Notes under the pieces: generated by a model
What the model saw: the letters and a program-made list of their open reading frames with translations, nothing else
What the model was told of the DNA's origin: nothing
Databases searched by the model: none
Origin: Amycolatopsis sp. 2-15
Lineage (GTDB): Bacteria; Actinomycetota; Actinomycetes; Mycobacteriales; Pseudonocardiaceae
Assembly: GCF_030285625.1 (NCBI RefSeq)
Contig: NZ_CP127294.1
Coordinates: 2,676,001-2,740,000 of the forward strand
Length of the DNA: 64,000 nucleotides
Direction of reading: 5' to 3'
Shown: positions 48,421 through 56,223 of the stretch, piece after piece
Numbering within the stretch: the first letter of the stretch is position 1
Layout of the letters: each line of letters starts with the position of its first letter
Translations under genes and position numbers: made by a program

Positions 48421-49548
48421 ATGAACGAGCCGGTCGTCGAAACCCGTGGTGCCGAGGGGCCGCTGGTCGTGCTGCTGCACGGCCGAGGCTCGCGCGAGAC
48501 CGAGATCATCGGGATCGCCGACGCGTTGCCCGGCGGGTTCCGTTACGCAGCAGTGCGAGCACCGATCGCGGAAGGCGGCGGCTTCGCCTGGTTCGCCAAC
48601 CGTGGCATCGGCCGTCCGGCGCCGGAGTCACTCCGGACCACAATGGACTGGTTCCGTGGCTGGCTCGACCGGCAACGCGGGCCCGTGCTGCTGATCGGGT
48701 TCAGCGGCGGGGCCGCGTTCGCCGGCGGCCTGGTCCTGGATGATCCGGACCGGTTCGCCGGCGCCGCCATCCTCTATGGCACCTTGCCGTTCGACGCGGG
48801 CGTGCCGACAGACCCGGCGCGCCTGGCGGGCCTGCCCGTGTTCCTCGCGCACGGCGAGTACGACCAGGTCATCCCGCGCGACCTGCAGGACCGCACCTGG
48901 CGCTACCTCACGGCCGAGTCCGGTGCGCCCACCATCGCGCGGCGCGACCCGGTCGGGCACGCCATCGCGCCCGACGCCCTGGCCTTCCTCGGCGGCTGGC
49001 TCCCCGAGCGCGCGGGCTTCCTCGAGCGGCGCCGCGCGCCCGGACCCCAGCCGGCGCGGTGGGACGGGCTCGGAGAGCTCCCGTTGCGAACGGGAAAGCG
49101 GCCGGATGTCAGCGTCACCATTCCCCAGCAGCAGCTCACCGGCAACGCCCCGGCCGAGCTGCAGGAAAAGCTGTTCGCCCGCATCACCGCGCTGCCCGGG
49201 GTGCGCAGCACGCAGTCGGCCATCTCAGTGCCGGGCGCGCGCGGGTTCACGCTCGCCGACGAGCAGGCGGGGCCGGCCGACGCGTACCTCGTGCCGCGGG
49301 CCGGCGAGTTCGCCCACCTGCACCCGCGCACCGACGGATCCCTGCACGTCGCCTTGCCGGTTCCCCTTGCCGCGGAAGCGATCGAACGCGGCTGGGCCGT
49401 CGCCCACCCGCTCGCCGGGATCCGGCTGACGCCGGGCATGGTCCTCGTCTACGGGCCCCGCGACGAGACCGAGCTCGACGTCGTCACCGCCATCGTCTCC
49501 ACCAGCCACGCCTGGGCAACCGGACGCGAACTCCCTTCTGTCAGCTGA
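48421..49548 (+). CDS. Alpha/beta hydrolase fused to a DUF5519 luciferase-like domain
   Basis: 375-residue two-domain protein. Residues 1-205 form a carboxylesterase/phospholipase-type hydrolase: LHGRGS oxyanion strand, GFSGG with Ser95, Asp148 in HGEYD, His180 in VGHAIAPD. Residues 225-370 resemble DUF5519: LRTGKRPDVSVTIPQQQ, then FAHLHPRTDGSLHVALP and MVLVYGPRDETELD. These domains are normally separate proteins. The linker is continuous and the frame clean, so the fusion appears real. It begins 14 bases after the reductase gene and may share its operon. Confidence 0.85.
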   Translation: MNEPVVETRGAEGPLVVLLHGRGSRETEIIGIADALPGGFRYAAVRAPIAEGGGFAWFANRGIGRPAPESLRTTMDWFRGWLDRQRGPVLLIGFSGGAAFAGGLVLDDPDRFAGAAILYGTLPFDAGVPTDPARLAGLPVFLAHGEYDQVIPRDLQDRTWRYLTAESGAPTIARRDPVGHAIAPDALAFLGGWLPERAGFLERRRAPGPQPARWDGLGELPLRTGKRPDVSVTIPQQQLTGNAPAELQEKLFARITALPGVRSTQSAISVPGARGFTLADEQAGPADAYLVPRAGEFAHLHPRTDGSLHVALPVPLAAEAIERGWAVAHPLAGIRLTPGMVLVYGPRDETELDVVTAIVSTSHAWATGRELPSVS

Positions 49549-49560
49549 AAGCGAGTAATC

Positions 49561-50156
49561 ATGGATCGCCGTACCGCGCTCAAAGGCGGAGCCGCCGCCG
49601 CGTTCGGTGCCTTCGCCCTCACCGCCGTCGCCAGTGGGAACGTGGCCGAGGCCGCCGGGCAGCCGCTGCTGCCGGACCCGGCCGCGCCCCCGTGCCCAAC
49701 CCGCCGTACCCGCGCAATCTGACGCACGACGAGCGCAAGCACCTGGAGACGTTCGACGAGCTCGACTTCGACGTCTTCTCCCACGCCGACTGGAAACGCC
49801 TCGATGAGAGTCACGCGCGCAACATCCGCGTGCACTGGCCCGACGGGCACTACACCGACGGCATCGACCAGCACATCGCCGACCTCGCCGCGATGTTCGT
49901 CTGGGCACCCGACACCCGCATCCACTCGCATCCCTTGCGGGTGGCCAAAAACGAGCTCACCGCCGTCACCGGAGTGATGCAGGGCACCTTCACCCGCCCG
50001 ATGCCCGACGGCAAGGGTGGCTTCATCCAGCCGACCGGCCGGAAGTACGCGATCAACATGGCCACCGTCGGCATCTGGAACCGCCACGGCACCATGGACG
50101 AGGAATTCCTGTTCTGGGACAACCAGACCTTCAACCAGCAGCTCGGCCTGGCCTGA
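49561..50156 (+). CDS. Tat-exported SnoaL-like/ester cyclase protein, frame interrupted once
   Basis: About 198 residues when joined. The N-terminus is a twin-arginine signal (MDRRTALKGGAAAAFGAFAL) ending in Ala-rich sequence. After the shift the mature part reads VPNPPYPRNLTHDERKHLE and continues with NIRVHWPDGHYTDGIDQHI, a SnoaL-like polyketide-cyclase/NTF2 fold. One base added to the CCCCC run at 49687-49691 joins signal and domain. Function unknown; an exported cyclase-fold protein. Overlaps the convergent RidA gene by 26 bases. Confidence 0.75.
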
Positions 50157-50607
50157 TCGCCGCGACAGCGACCATGTCCACCTCGACGGCGATTCCCTTC
50201 GGCAGCGCCTTCACGCCGACGACCGAGCGGGGATGGCGCCCGGCGTCGCCGAAGAGCTCGACCAGCAGGTCGGATGCGCCGTTGAGGACCTGTGCGACGC
50301 CGGTGAAGTCGTCGGTGCACGAGACGTAGCCGACGACCTTCGCGATGCCGCGCACCCGGTCGAGGTTGCCGAGCGTCTGCCGCAGCTGAGCCAGCAGGTG
50401 CAGCATGCATTCACGCGCGGCCGCGTAGCCGTCTTCGGCCGTGAGGGTCTCGCCCACCCGGCCGAGCCAATCCTCGGAGCCTTGCCCAGCCAGGTGGACG
50501 AGGGCGCCTTCCTGGTACGCACCCACGTAGTTGCCGGCGGCCGGCCGCAGCATGGGCAAGGTCAGACCGGTGGCCCGCAACCGTTCTTCCGGCGTCGCAC
50601 CAGACAC
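50131..50607 (-). CDS. RidA/YjgF family protein (Atu1372-like)
   Basis: 158-residue RidA-superfamily protein: an AGNYVGAYQEGALVHLAGQGS region, AARECMLHLLAQLRQTLGNLDRV helix and GVKALPKGIAVEVDMVAVA at the end. This longer form with N-terminal PEERLRATGL resembles the YjgF_YER057c-like Atu1372 subgroup. GTG start with GAGGAG upstream. Substrate unknown. Confidence 0.88.
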   Translation of the reverse strand: MSGATPEERLRATGLTLPMLRPAAGNYVGAYQEGALVHLAGQGSEDWLGRVGETLTAEDGYAAARECMLHLLAQLRQTLGNLDRVRGIAKVVGYVSCTDDFTGVAQVLNGASDLLVELFGDAGRHPRSVVGVKALPKGIAVEVDMVAVAAIRPGRAAG

Positions 50608-50837
50608 ATGGGGCTCCTCTCGGGGGACATCCGGAACACGCTGGACATCCTCGGCACGCTAGCGGTCGAAACGGCGGCACACAGCCGGAGCGTCCGGCCT
50701 GACCGGACCCGTTCTGACCCGGCGAAATGCAGCGTCCGGTCCAGCCGGACGGAGGTTCGCCGATCTCGCCCGGGGAGGCGTACTTTCCGCAGCGGGGTCG
50801 AACGGAGGCACGCCATGGTCGTCGCGTCACCTGTCAG

Positions 50838-51320
50838 GAAACGCACCTGGCGCAGTTCGTCGACGGCTGGGTCGTGTACCTCGACCGCATCACCGGCCGG
50901 GAGTCGCGGCCGATGCGCAACCGCGTCGGCCTGCGCGCGCCCGCGCATCGCACCGGCTGTGGCGAGGCCGCGCTCAGTGTGCTGGAACCCGGGGTGGTGC
51001 AGCGGCTCGACAGGGCTGACCTGCGACGCGGAACGGTTGCCCGCGCCCGATTTCACCTCGCCGCCGTGCTGACGGCGGCGAGGTGCGACGGGTTCCTCGT
51101 CAGCCACTCGTTCCAGCGCGGCACGACCTCGGTCGCCGCCGCGATCACCGACCTCACCGGCACCCCGGTCGGCGCCGTCTCCATCGCTGGGTTGAGCGAG
51201 ACGTTCACGCGCAAAGCCGTGCGGAAGCCGCCCGCAACGTCACCGAGGTCAGCCTCGCCATCAGTCACCGCATCGCCGACCGCCTCGGCACCTTCCGGGC
51301 GACGGCGACACCCACTCGAC
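50838..51320 (+). pseudogene. IclR-type regulator remnant
   Basis: The effector half of an IclR regulator is recognisable: LAQFVDGWVVYLDRITGRES, RVGLRAPAHRTGCGEAALS, then AAAITDLTGTPVGAVSIAG. Frame shifts at about 51,220 and continues AEAARNVTEVSLAISHRIADRL. No winged-helix N-terminus was found upstream, and internal deletions are likely near ADLRRGTVARARFH. It is adjacent to an FAH-family gene, a common IclR target. Truly decayed, with a possible extra one-base error. Confidence 0.6.
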
Positions 51321-51989
51321 CCGTTTCAGGACGTTCTCGTGGAAACCGATCTCGTCGATCTCCGTTTCGAGCACGGAACCTTCGCTGAGCAGCAGCGGAA
51401 CCTTCTCGTGCCCGGCCGCGACGACGTCACCCGGGTCGAGCCGCAGGTGCTGCGAAAGGCGGTGGACCAACGCGACGAAGTCCAGGTCTCCCGTGTCGGT
51501 CTTCTGCACCGGCCGGCCGTCGACGAAGCTGTGCAAGGTCAGCCGGGGCAACAGGCCTCCCGGCAGCTCGTCGGGAGTCACCAGCGCCGGTCCGAGTGAC
51601 AGCCACCCCACGGTGACCTCGTTCAGGATCGAGAACCCCGCGATGGTGCCGAGCCTCCCGATGACCACCGCCGGCTCGGTTTTCCACGTGGTGGCCACGG
51701 ATTCGTCCGGCAGCACGATCGCGTCTCGCGGCCCGGCGAGCGACTCCGGCCGGGTCACGTGGAAAGACCGCCGGCCCAGGTCGACCCGTACCACCTTCCC
51801 CGGGCGGGTCAGCAAGGGCGCCCGGTCGCAGAACATCGCCTCGTGCACCCGTTGCCCGGCGGCGACTGGCCATTGTGGATCAAGCAGCAGTGCGCCGACG
51901 TCCGGGTACGGCAGTTCGACGAGCGTGCCGTCGCCTTCGGCCCGCGCCGCGCGCGTGCCGCCTCTCGTGCGGATCGTGGTCAGTTTCAT
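51261..51989 (-). CDS. Divergent, shortened FAH-family protein
   Basis: 242-residue protein related to the fumarylacetoacetate hydrolase family. Family-like segments are LLTRPGKVVRV, VATTWKTEPAVVIGR, FSILNEVTVGW, LHSFVDGRPVQ and GDVVAAGH...VPLLLSEGSVLE. The metal-binding Glu-x-Glu is reduced (only one acidic residue in TEPAVVIG). The DWQ...GKSFDGF stretch expected after NEVT is absent. The frame is open, but the active site looks incomplete. Possibly a decaying gene with its IclR neighbour, or a non-enzymatic member. Confidence 0.55.
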   Translation of the reverse strand: MKLTTIRTRGGTRAARAEGDGTLVELPYPDVGALLLDPQWPVAAGQRVHEAMFCDRAPLLTRPGKVVRVDLGRRSFHVTRPESLAGPRDAIVLPDESVATTWKTEPAVVIGRLGTIAGFSILNEVTVGWLSLGPALVTPDELPGGLLPRLTLHSFVDGRPVQKTDTGDLDFVALVHRLSQHLRLDPGDVVAAGHEKVPLLLSEGSVLETEIDEIGFHENVLKRVEWVSPSPGRCRGGRRCGD

Positions 51990-52123
51990 GCCGAGCCTCC
52001 TGGAAGGTTCGAGCGGATGACGTCCGGGTCAGTGGGATACCGGGGTGGCCCGGCGCCATTCGGACGGCGAAGGTATGGATTCGTCGTTCCCGCTTATCAG
52101 TCGGCGTTCGGAGGCGTGGAACC

Positions 52124-52152
52124 TTGACAGTCTATATCCAGATTCGTATCGT
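52124..52152 (+). promoter_or_regulatory. Consensus promoter with a putative operator in the spacer
   Basis: TTGACA (52124-52129), 17-base spacer, TATCGT (52147-52152). The spacer contains TATATCCAGATTC (52133-52145), whose reverse complement GAATCTGGATATA recurs upstream of the QcrB operon at 61547-61559. A regulator bound there would block RNA polymerase. Drives the NDH-2-like gene. Confidence 0.65.
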
Positions 52153-52214
52153 TCGACGTCACCGGCCGCTGACCGACGGTGGTCGACACGGTATCGTGCA
52201 GGAGGAGAATCCGG

Positions 52215-53447
52215 ATGGCAAGGATCCTGATCGTAGGCGGCGGCTTCGCCGGGGTGTGGAGCGCCGCGAGCGCGGTGAAGCTCCGCCAGGAACGCGGACT
52301 GTCCGAAAAGGACCTTCAGGTCACCGTGGTGAACGCCGGTGACGACATGGTGATCCGGCCGCGGCTCTACGAGGCGGATCCCGACCGCATGCGCGTGCCG
52401 CTCGACCGGGTGCTCGGCCCGATCGGCGTGCGCCGCGTCGCCGGCACCGTGGTCGGGATCGACACCGGCGCGCGCACGGTCTCCGCGGTCCGCCGCGACG
52501 GGACCACCGCCACGCTGGGCTACGACCGCCTCGTGCTCGCCTCGGGCAGCCAGGTCGTCCGGCCCGCGCTGCCCGGCGCCGAGCACCTCTTCGACATCGA
52601 CACCCTCGCCGGCGCGGCCACGCTCGACTCGCACCTGCGCCGGCTGCCCGACCGCGAGGCCGGGCCCGGCCGGTTCACCGCTGTGGTCGTCGGCGCCGGG
52701 TTCACCGGGTTGGAGATCGCGACCGAGCTCGTGGGTCGGCTGAAGGAGCTGGCCGAGGACTTCCGCGTGGTGCTCGTGGAGCGGCTCGACGCCGTCGGGC
52801 CGGAGCTGGGCGAGGGCCCGCGGCCGGCGATCGAGAAGGCCCTGGCCGACCTCGGCGTCGAGGTCCGGCTCGGCGTCAGCCTGGAGGAGCTCGCCCACGA
52901 CCAGGTGCGCCTTTCCGACGGCACGGTGATCCCGACGTCGACGGTCGTGTGGACGGCCGGCATGACGGCCAGCCCGCTCACCTCGTTCATCGCGGCGGAG
53001 AAGGACCACCTCGGCCGCCTCGACGTGGACGAGTACCTGCGCGTTCGCGGTGTACCCGACGTCTACGCGGCCGGCGACACGGCCGCCGCACTGTCGCCCG
53101 CCGAGGGCCGCGTGGTGATGCAGAGCTGCCAGCACGCCCTGCCCCAGGGCAAGTTCGCGGGGCACAACGTCGCCGCGGACTTGCTGGACGAGGCCCTGGT
53201 CCGGTTCGAGCCGGCGCCCTACGTCACCTGCCTCTCGCTGGGGCCGGCGGGCGCGGTCGTCACGTCGGGCTGGGACCGCGAGGTGCAGATGACCGAGCAC
53301 ATCGCGAAGGACCTCAAGCACACGATCAACGAGCAGTGGATCTACCCTCCGGTCGACGACCCGGCAGAATTGCTGGACCAGGCGGGCCCGTACGCGGCCT
53401 GGCCGGAGTACGAGCCGGCTGGAACAGTGGAGTCGCTCGCGGTGTGA
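52215..53447 (+). CDS. NDH-2-like FAD/NAD(P)H oxidoreductase
   Basis: 410-residue pyridine nucleotide-disulfide-type flavoprotein resembling type II NADH:quinone oxidoreductases. FAD fold ILIVGGGFAGV at the N-terminus, NAD(P)H fold VVVGAGFTGLEIATEL near residue 165, DVYAAGDTAA near 300. Closest in layout to single-enzyme NADH dehydrogenases that feed quinone without pumping protons. AGGAGGA ribosome site and a consensus promoter. It stands before the phenol LysR gene; it may relieve NADH load or reduce quinones formed from catechol. Confidence 0.88.
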   Translation: MARILIVGGGFAGVWSAASAVKLRQERGLSEKDLQVTVVNAGDDMVIRPRLYEADPDRMRVPLDRVLGPIGVRRVAGTVVGIDTGARTVSAVRRDGTTATLGYDRLVLASGSQVVRPALPGAEHLFDIDTLAGAATLDSHLRRLPDREAGPGRFTAVVVGAGFTGLEIATELVGRLKELAEDFRVVLVERLDAVGPELGEGPRPAIEKALADLGVEVRLGVSLEELAHDQVRLSDGTVIPTSTVVWTAGMTASPLTSFIAAEKDHLGRLDVDEYLRVRGVPDVYAAGDTAAALSPAEGRVVMQSCQHALPQGKFAGHNVAADLLDEALVRFEPAPYVTCLSLGPAGAVVTSGWDREVQMTEHIAKDLKHTINEQWIYPPVDDPAELLDQAGPYAAWPEYEPAGTVESLAV

Positions 53448-53475
53448 ACCGAGGTGGGTCGGAGGTGAGGTCCGG

Positions 53476-54369
53476 ATGGAGCTGCGGCACCTGCGGTACT
53501 TCGTCGCCGTCGCCGAGGAGTGCCACTTCGGCCGCGCCGCCGACCGGCTGCACATCGCCCAGCCGGCCTTGTCGCACCAGATCAAGCAGCTCGAGGCCGA
53601 GCTCGGTGTCGAACTGCTGACGCGCACCACGCGCAAGGTGCAGCTCACGCCCGCCGGCGAGCGGTACCTCGACCGGGCGCGCGCCGTGCTCGCCTCGGTG
53701 GACGCCGCGGGTGTCGAGGCCGGGCGCGTCTCCCGCGGTGACGTCGGGCGGGTGGCCATCGGCTTCACCGGCTCGGCGACCTACGAGCTGCTGCCCTCGC
53801 TCGCGCGAGTGCTGCGCCGCGACTTCCCGGGCATCGAGCTGGACCTCAAGGGCGAGATGCTCACCCCCGACCAGGTGACGGCGCTGGTGGAGGAGACCCT
53901 CGACATCGGTTTCCTCCGCCCGCCCGTCCGCGAGCCGGGGCTGGTGGTGCAGGTGCTGCGCCGCGAGCCGCTGATCGCGGTGCTGCCCGCCAGTCACCCG
54001 CTCACCGGCCGGGACACCGTGCGGCTCGCGGACCTGCGTGACGAGCCGTTCATCTGCTACCCCTCCCACCACCGTTCGGTGGTCTACGACGCCGTGTTCG
54101 ACGCGTGCCAGCAGGCCGGTTTCGTGCCGTCCGTGGTGCAGGAAGTCGGCGAGACGTCCACTTTGGTGTCGTTCGTGGCGGGTGGACTGGGCGTCGCTCT
54201 GGTGCCCGCGTCCGTGCGGCACCTGCAGATCACCGGCTCGCAGTACCGGCCGCTGGCGGGCACGACCCGTGAGGTCCAGCTGGCCGCCGCGACGCGCGCG
54301 GACGACCTCTCGCCCCACGTCGCCAAGGTGCTCTCGCGCGCCCACTCGCTGCTCGGCGGCCCGCGCTGA
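53476..54369 (+). CDS. LysR family regulator, probable activator of the phenol operon
   Basis: 297-residue LysR regulator: MELRHLRYFVAVAEECHFGRAA, QPALSHQIKQLEAELGVELLTRT, then a binding-protein-fold effector domain. Overall similar to the CatR/BenM group, which senses cis,cis-muconate or benzoate. It precedes the phenol hydroxylase operon on the same strand, and a LysR-type box lies in the gap. Likely effector: muconate or phenol. Starts 28 bases after the NDH-2-like gene. Confidence 0.92.
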   Translation: MELRHLRYFVAVAEECHFGRAADRLHIAQPALSHQIKQLEAELGVELLTRTTRKVQLTPAGERYLDRARAVLASVDAAGVEAGRVSRGDVGRVAIGFTGSATYELLPSLARVLRRDFPGIELDLKGEMLTPDQVTALVEETLDIGFLRPPVREPGLVVQVLRREPLIAVLPASHPLTGRDTVRLADLRDEPFICYPSHHRSVVYDAVFDACQQAGFVPSVVQEVGETSTLVSFVAGGLGVALVPASVRHLQITGSQYRPLAGTTREVQLAAATRADDLSPHVAKVLSRAHSLLGGPR

Positions 54370-54381
54370 ACCAGCGCGATT

Positions 54382-54443
54382 GATAAGCCGCATCTATCGA
54401 TCGTGAAGTTGTAAGTATTTCTCATTTCCGAATCTGTCGGAAA
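54382..54443 (+). promoter_or_regulatory. LysR box and inverted repeat before the phenol operon
   Basis: GATA-N9-TATC (54382-54398) contains the T-N11-A core of LysR sites. A perfect TTTCCGA-N5-TCGGAAA (54425-54443) follows, and a smaller CCAGG-N5-CCTGG at 54457-54471. This 132-base gap is distinctly AT-rich. Promoter hexamers are unclear. Confidence 0.55.
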
Positions 54444-54501
54444 CAATCGGGAAGTGCCAGGTATTCCCTGGTCGAGGTTTTCCCGGACTCAAGGAGGAGC
54501 C

Positions 54502-54923
54502 GTGACCCCGTTCATGCTGGCTGTCCAGTCGTTGCTGGACGGGGAGGACGCCCCCGTGCCGGCCACCGAAGCGGCCGCCCCGAGATCGGTGGCCGTGGCC
54601 ACCGACGAGCAGGTGATCATCCGTTCCCTCGCCGAGCAGCTGGTGTGCGAAGCCAACGCGATCCTCCGCGAGCACGGGCCGGTCTTCAGCCTCGTCGACG
54701 ACAGCGACAGCGGCGAACTCGCTTTCACCGTGGGCTTTTCCGACCGCAGCGCGCGCATCCGCACCGCGATGTCCGGCCGGGAAGCGACCGTGCAGCTCGT
54801 GATCGCCGGTGAACCCGACGACGGTCCGCGGCGCCTGGCCGGCGACGAGGAGCTCCGGGCGCTGCTGCTGAGCCTGCTGCGGCCGGCCCCTCCCCGCCCA
54901 CCACTGACCTGGAAGAGGACTGA
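54502..54923 (+). CDS. Unknown protein at the dmpK position, frame interrupted once
   Basis: About 140 residues. Acidic, with a predicted helix RSLAEQLVCEANAILREHG and a short beta region (ELAFTVGFSDRSARIRT). It occupies the place of DmpK, the hydroxylase assembly protein, but shows no clear similarity to it. As written the frame has no stop until 56220. One base added at the CCCC run 54892-54895 gives ...TTDLEED and a TGA overlapping the next ATG (TGATG), the natural coupling. AAGGAGG ribosome site. Possibly an assembly factor. Confidence 0.65.
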
Positions 54924-55939
54924 TGCAATACGAACTGCGGTATCAGGTCATCGAGCCGAAGAGGCAGACCTACCAGAACGTGATCGACCGGTTCGGCGAC
55001 CAGCCGGCCAGCCGCTACCTCGAGGCGACCCTCGACGTCGAGCCGCGCGAGAACTTCCACTACCGGCCCACGTGGGACCAGCACCGGGAGCTCTACGACG
55101 CGGACTACACCGCGCTGAAGCTCACGGATCCCTACAGCTACACGGATCCGCGCCAGTTCTACTACACGCCGTATGTCACCAACCGCGCGAACCTGCACGA
55201 CGAGTTCACCAAGCAGATGGCGTACCTCGAAGAGCGCGAGCTGCTGGCGAAGCTGCCCACGGCGTGGCGCACGGTGCTCACCACAGCCATCCTTCCCTTG
55301 CGCCACTACGAATCCGGCGCGCAGATGGTGAGCGTCGGCGGTGCGCGATTCGCGTACGGCACCTCGCTGGAGCAGTGCTGCACCTACGCGGCGTTCGACC
55401 GCATCGGCAACGCGCAGATGCTCTCCCGCGTCGGCATCGCGCTCGGCTCGGGCACCGGCGACCTGCTGCAGGTCGCCAAGCGCGAATGGCTGGACAGCGA
55501 GCACCTGCAGCCGCTGCGCCGCTTCACCGAGGAAGCCATGGTCACGCCCGACTGGGCCGAGGGCCTGGTCGCCGTCGACCTCGTCGACTCGCTGGTCTAC
55601 CCGGTGCTCTACCGCGAGCTCGACGAGATCGCGCTCACCAGCGGCGCCGGCGCGTACAGCCTGTTCACGCAGTACCTGCACACCTGGTTCAAGGACCAGC
55701 GCAAGTGGCTCGACGCGCTGATCAAGGCGTGGGCCGCCGACGAGGAGCACGGCGCGGAGAACCGCGAGCACCTGTCCCGCATCGTCGCGACGTGGAACCC
55801 GCTCGCGCACGAAGCGGCCACGGAGCTGGCCCGCGTCGTCGACCACCAGCTGCCCGACGCCGGCACGGTCGCCGCGCTCGCGCGGACCACGGCCGCCGCC
55901 GAGCAGCGCTGGGCCCAGGTCACCGGAGGTGCGGCGTGA
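54923..55939 (+). CDS. dmpL: Phenol hydroxylase beta subunit (DmpL type)
   Basis: 338-residue helical protein of the methane/phenol/toluene hydroxylase beta family. It is the non-catalytic partner that forms the (alpha-beta-gamma)2 hydroxylase. It starts YELRYQVIEPKRQTYQNV, has RPTWDQHRELYDADYTA and YTPYVTNRANLHDEF. Overlaps the next gene by 4 bases (GTGA). The order beta, effector, alpha, gamma-like, reductase is that of dmpKLMNOP. Confidence 0.92.
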   Translation: MQYELRYQVIEPKRQTYQNVIDRFGDQPASRYLEATLDVEPRENFHYRPTWDQHRELYDADYTALKLTDPYSYTDPRQFYYTPYVTNRANLHDEFTKQMAYLEERELLAKLPTAWRTVLTTAILPLRHYESGAQMVSVGGARFAYGTSLEQCCTYAAFDRIGNAQMLSRVGIALGSGTGDLLQVAKREWLDSEHLQPLRRFTEEAMVTPDWAEGLVAVDLVDSLVYPVLYRELDEIALTSGAGAYSLFTQYLHTWFKDQRKWLDALIKAWAADEEHGAENREHLSRIVATWNPLAHEAATELARVVDHQLPDAGTVAALARTTAAAEQRWAQVTGGAA

Positions 55940-56220
55940 GCGACACCCTGCGCCAGGTCGGCATCGACATCCAGGAGTCCGAAGAGAACCGCGGCCTCGT
56001 CGCCGCCATCCGGGCCGACAATCCGGAGCTGACCGTCCGGCACCTCCCGGGGCTGGTCAAGATCCAGGCCGCGGGCCAGATCGTGATCAACCGGGAGACG
56101 GTGGAGCGCGAGCTCGGGCGGGAGTGGGAGACCGGCGAGTTCCAGCTGGCCATCGTCTCGTTCGCCGGAAACCTCTCCGAGTGGGACGACGACCAGATCA
56201 TCGTGAAGTGGGAGCACTAG
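55936..56220 (+). CDS. dmpM: Phenol hydroxylase effector/coupling protein (DmpM/MmoB type)
   Basis: 94-residue cofactor-free effector protein. It binds the hydroxylase and gates oxygen and substrate. Typical SDTLRQVGIDIQESEENRGLV start, VKIQAAGQIVINRETVE centre and FQLAIVSFAGNL end. GTG start overlapping the preceding stop. Full length for the family. Confidence 0.92.
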   Translation: MSDTLRQVGIDIQESEENRGLVAAIRADNPELTVRHLPGLVKIQAAGQIVINRETVERELGREWETGEFQLAIVSFAGNLSEWDDDQIIVKWEH

Positions 56221-56223
56221 GAC

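Noticed and set aside
54454..56220. A 588-codon open frame appearing to fuse the first phenol-operon gene to the MmoB-like effector
   Set aside because: The middle part is the wrong frame of the beta subunit. The fusion arises from one missing base near 54892 and the effector has its own GTG overlapping the beta stop.
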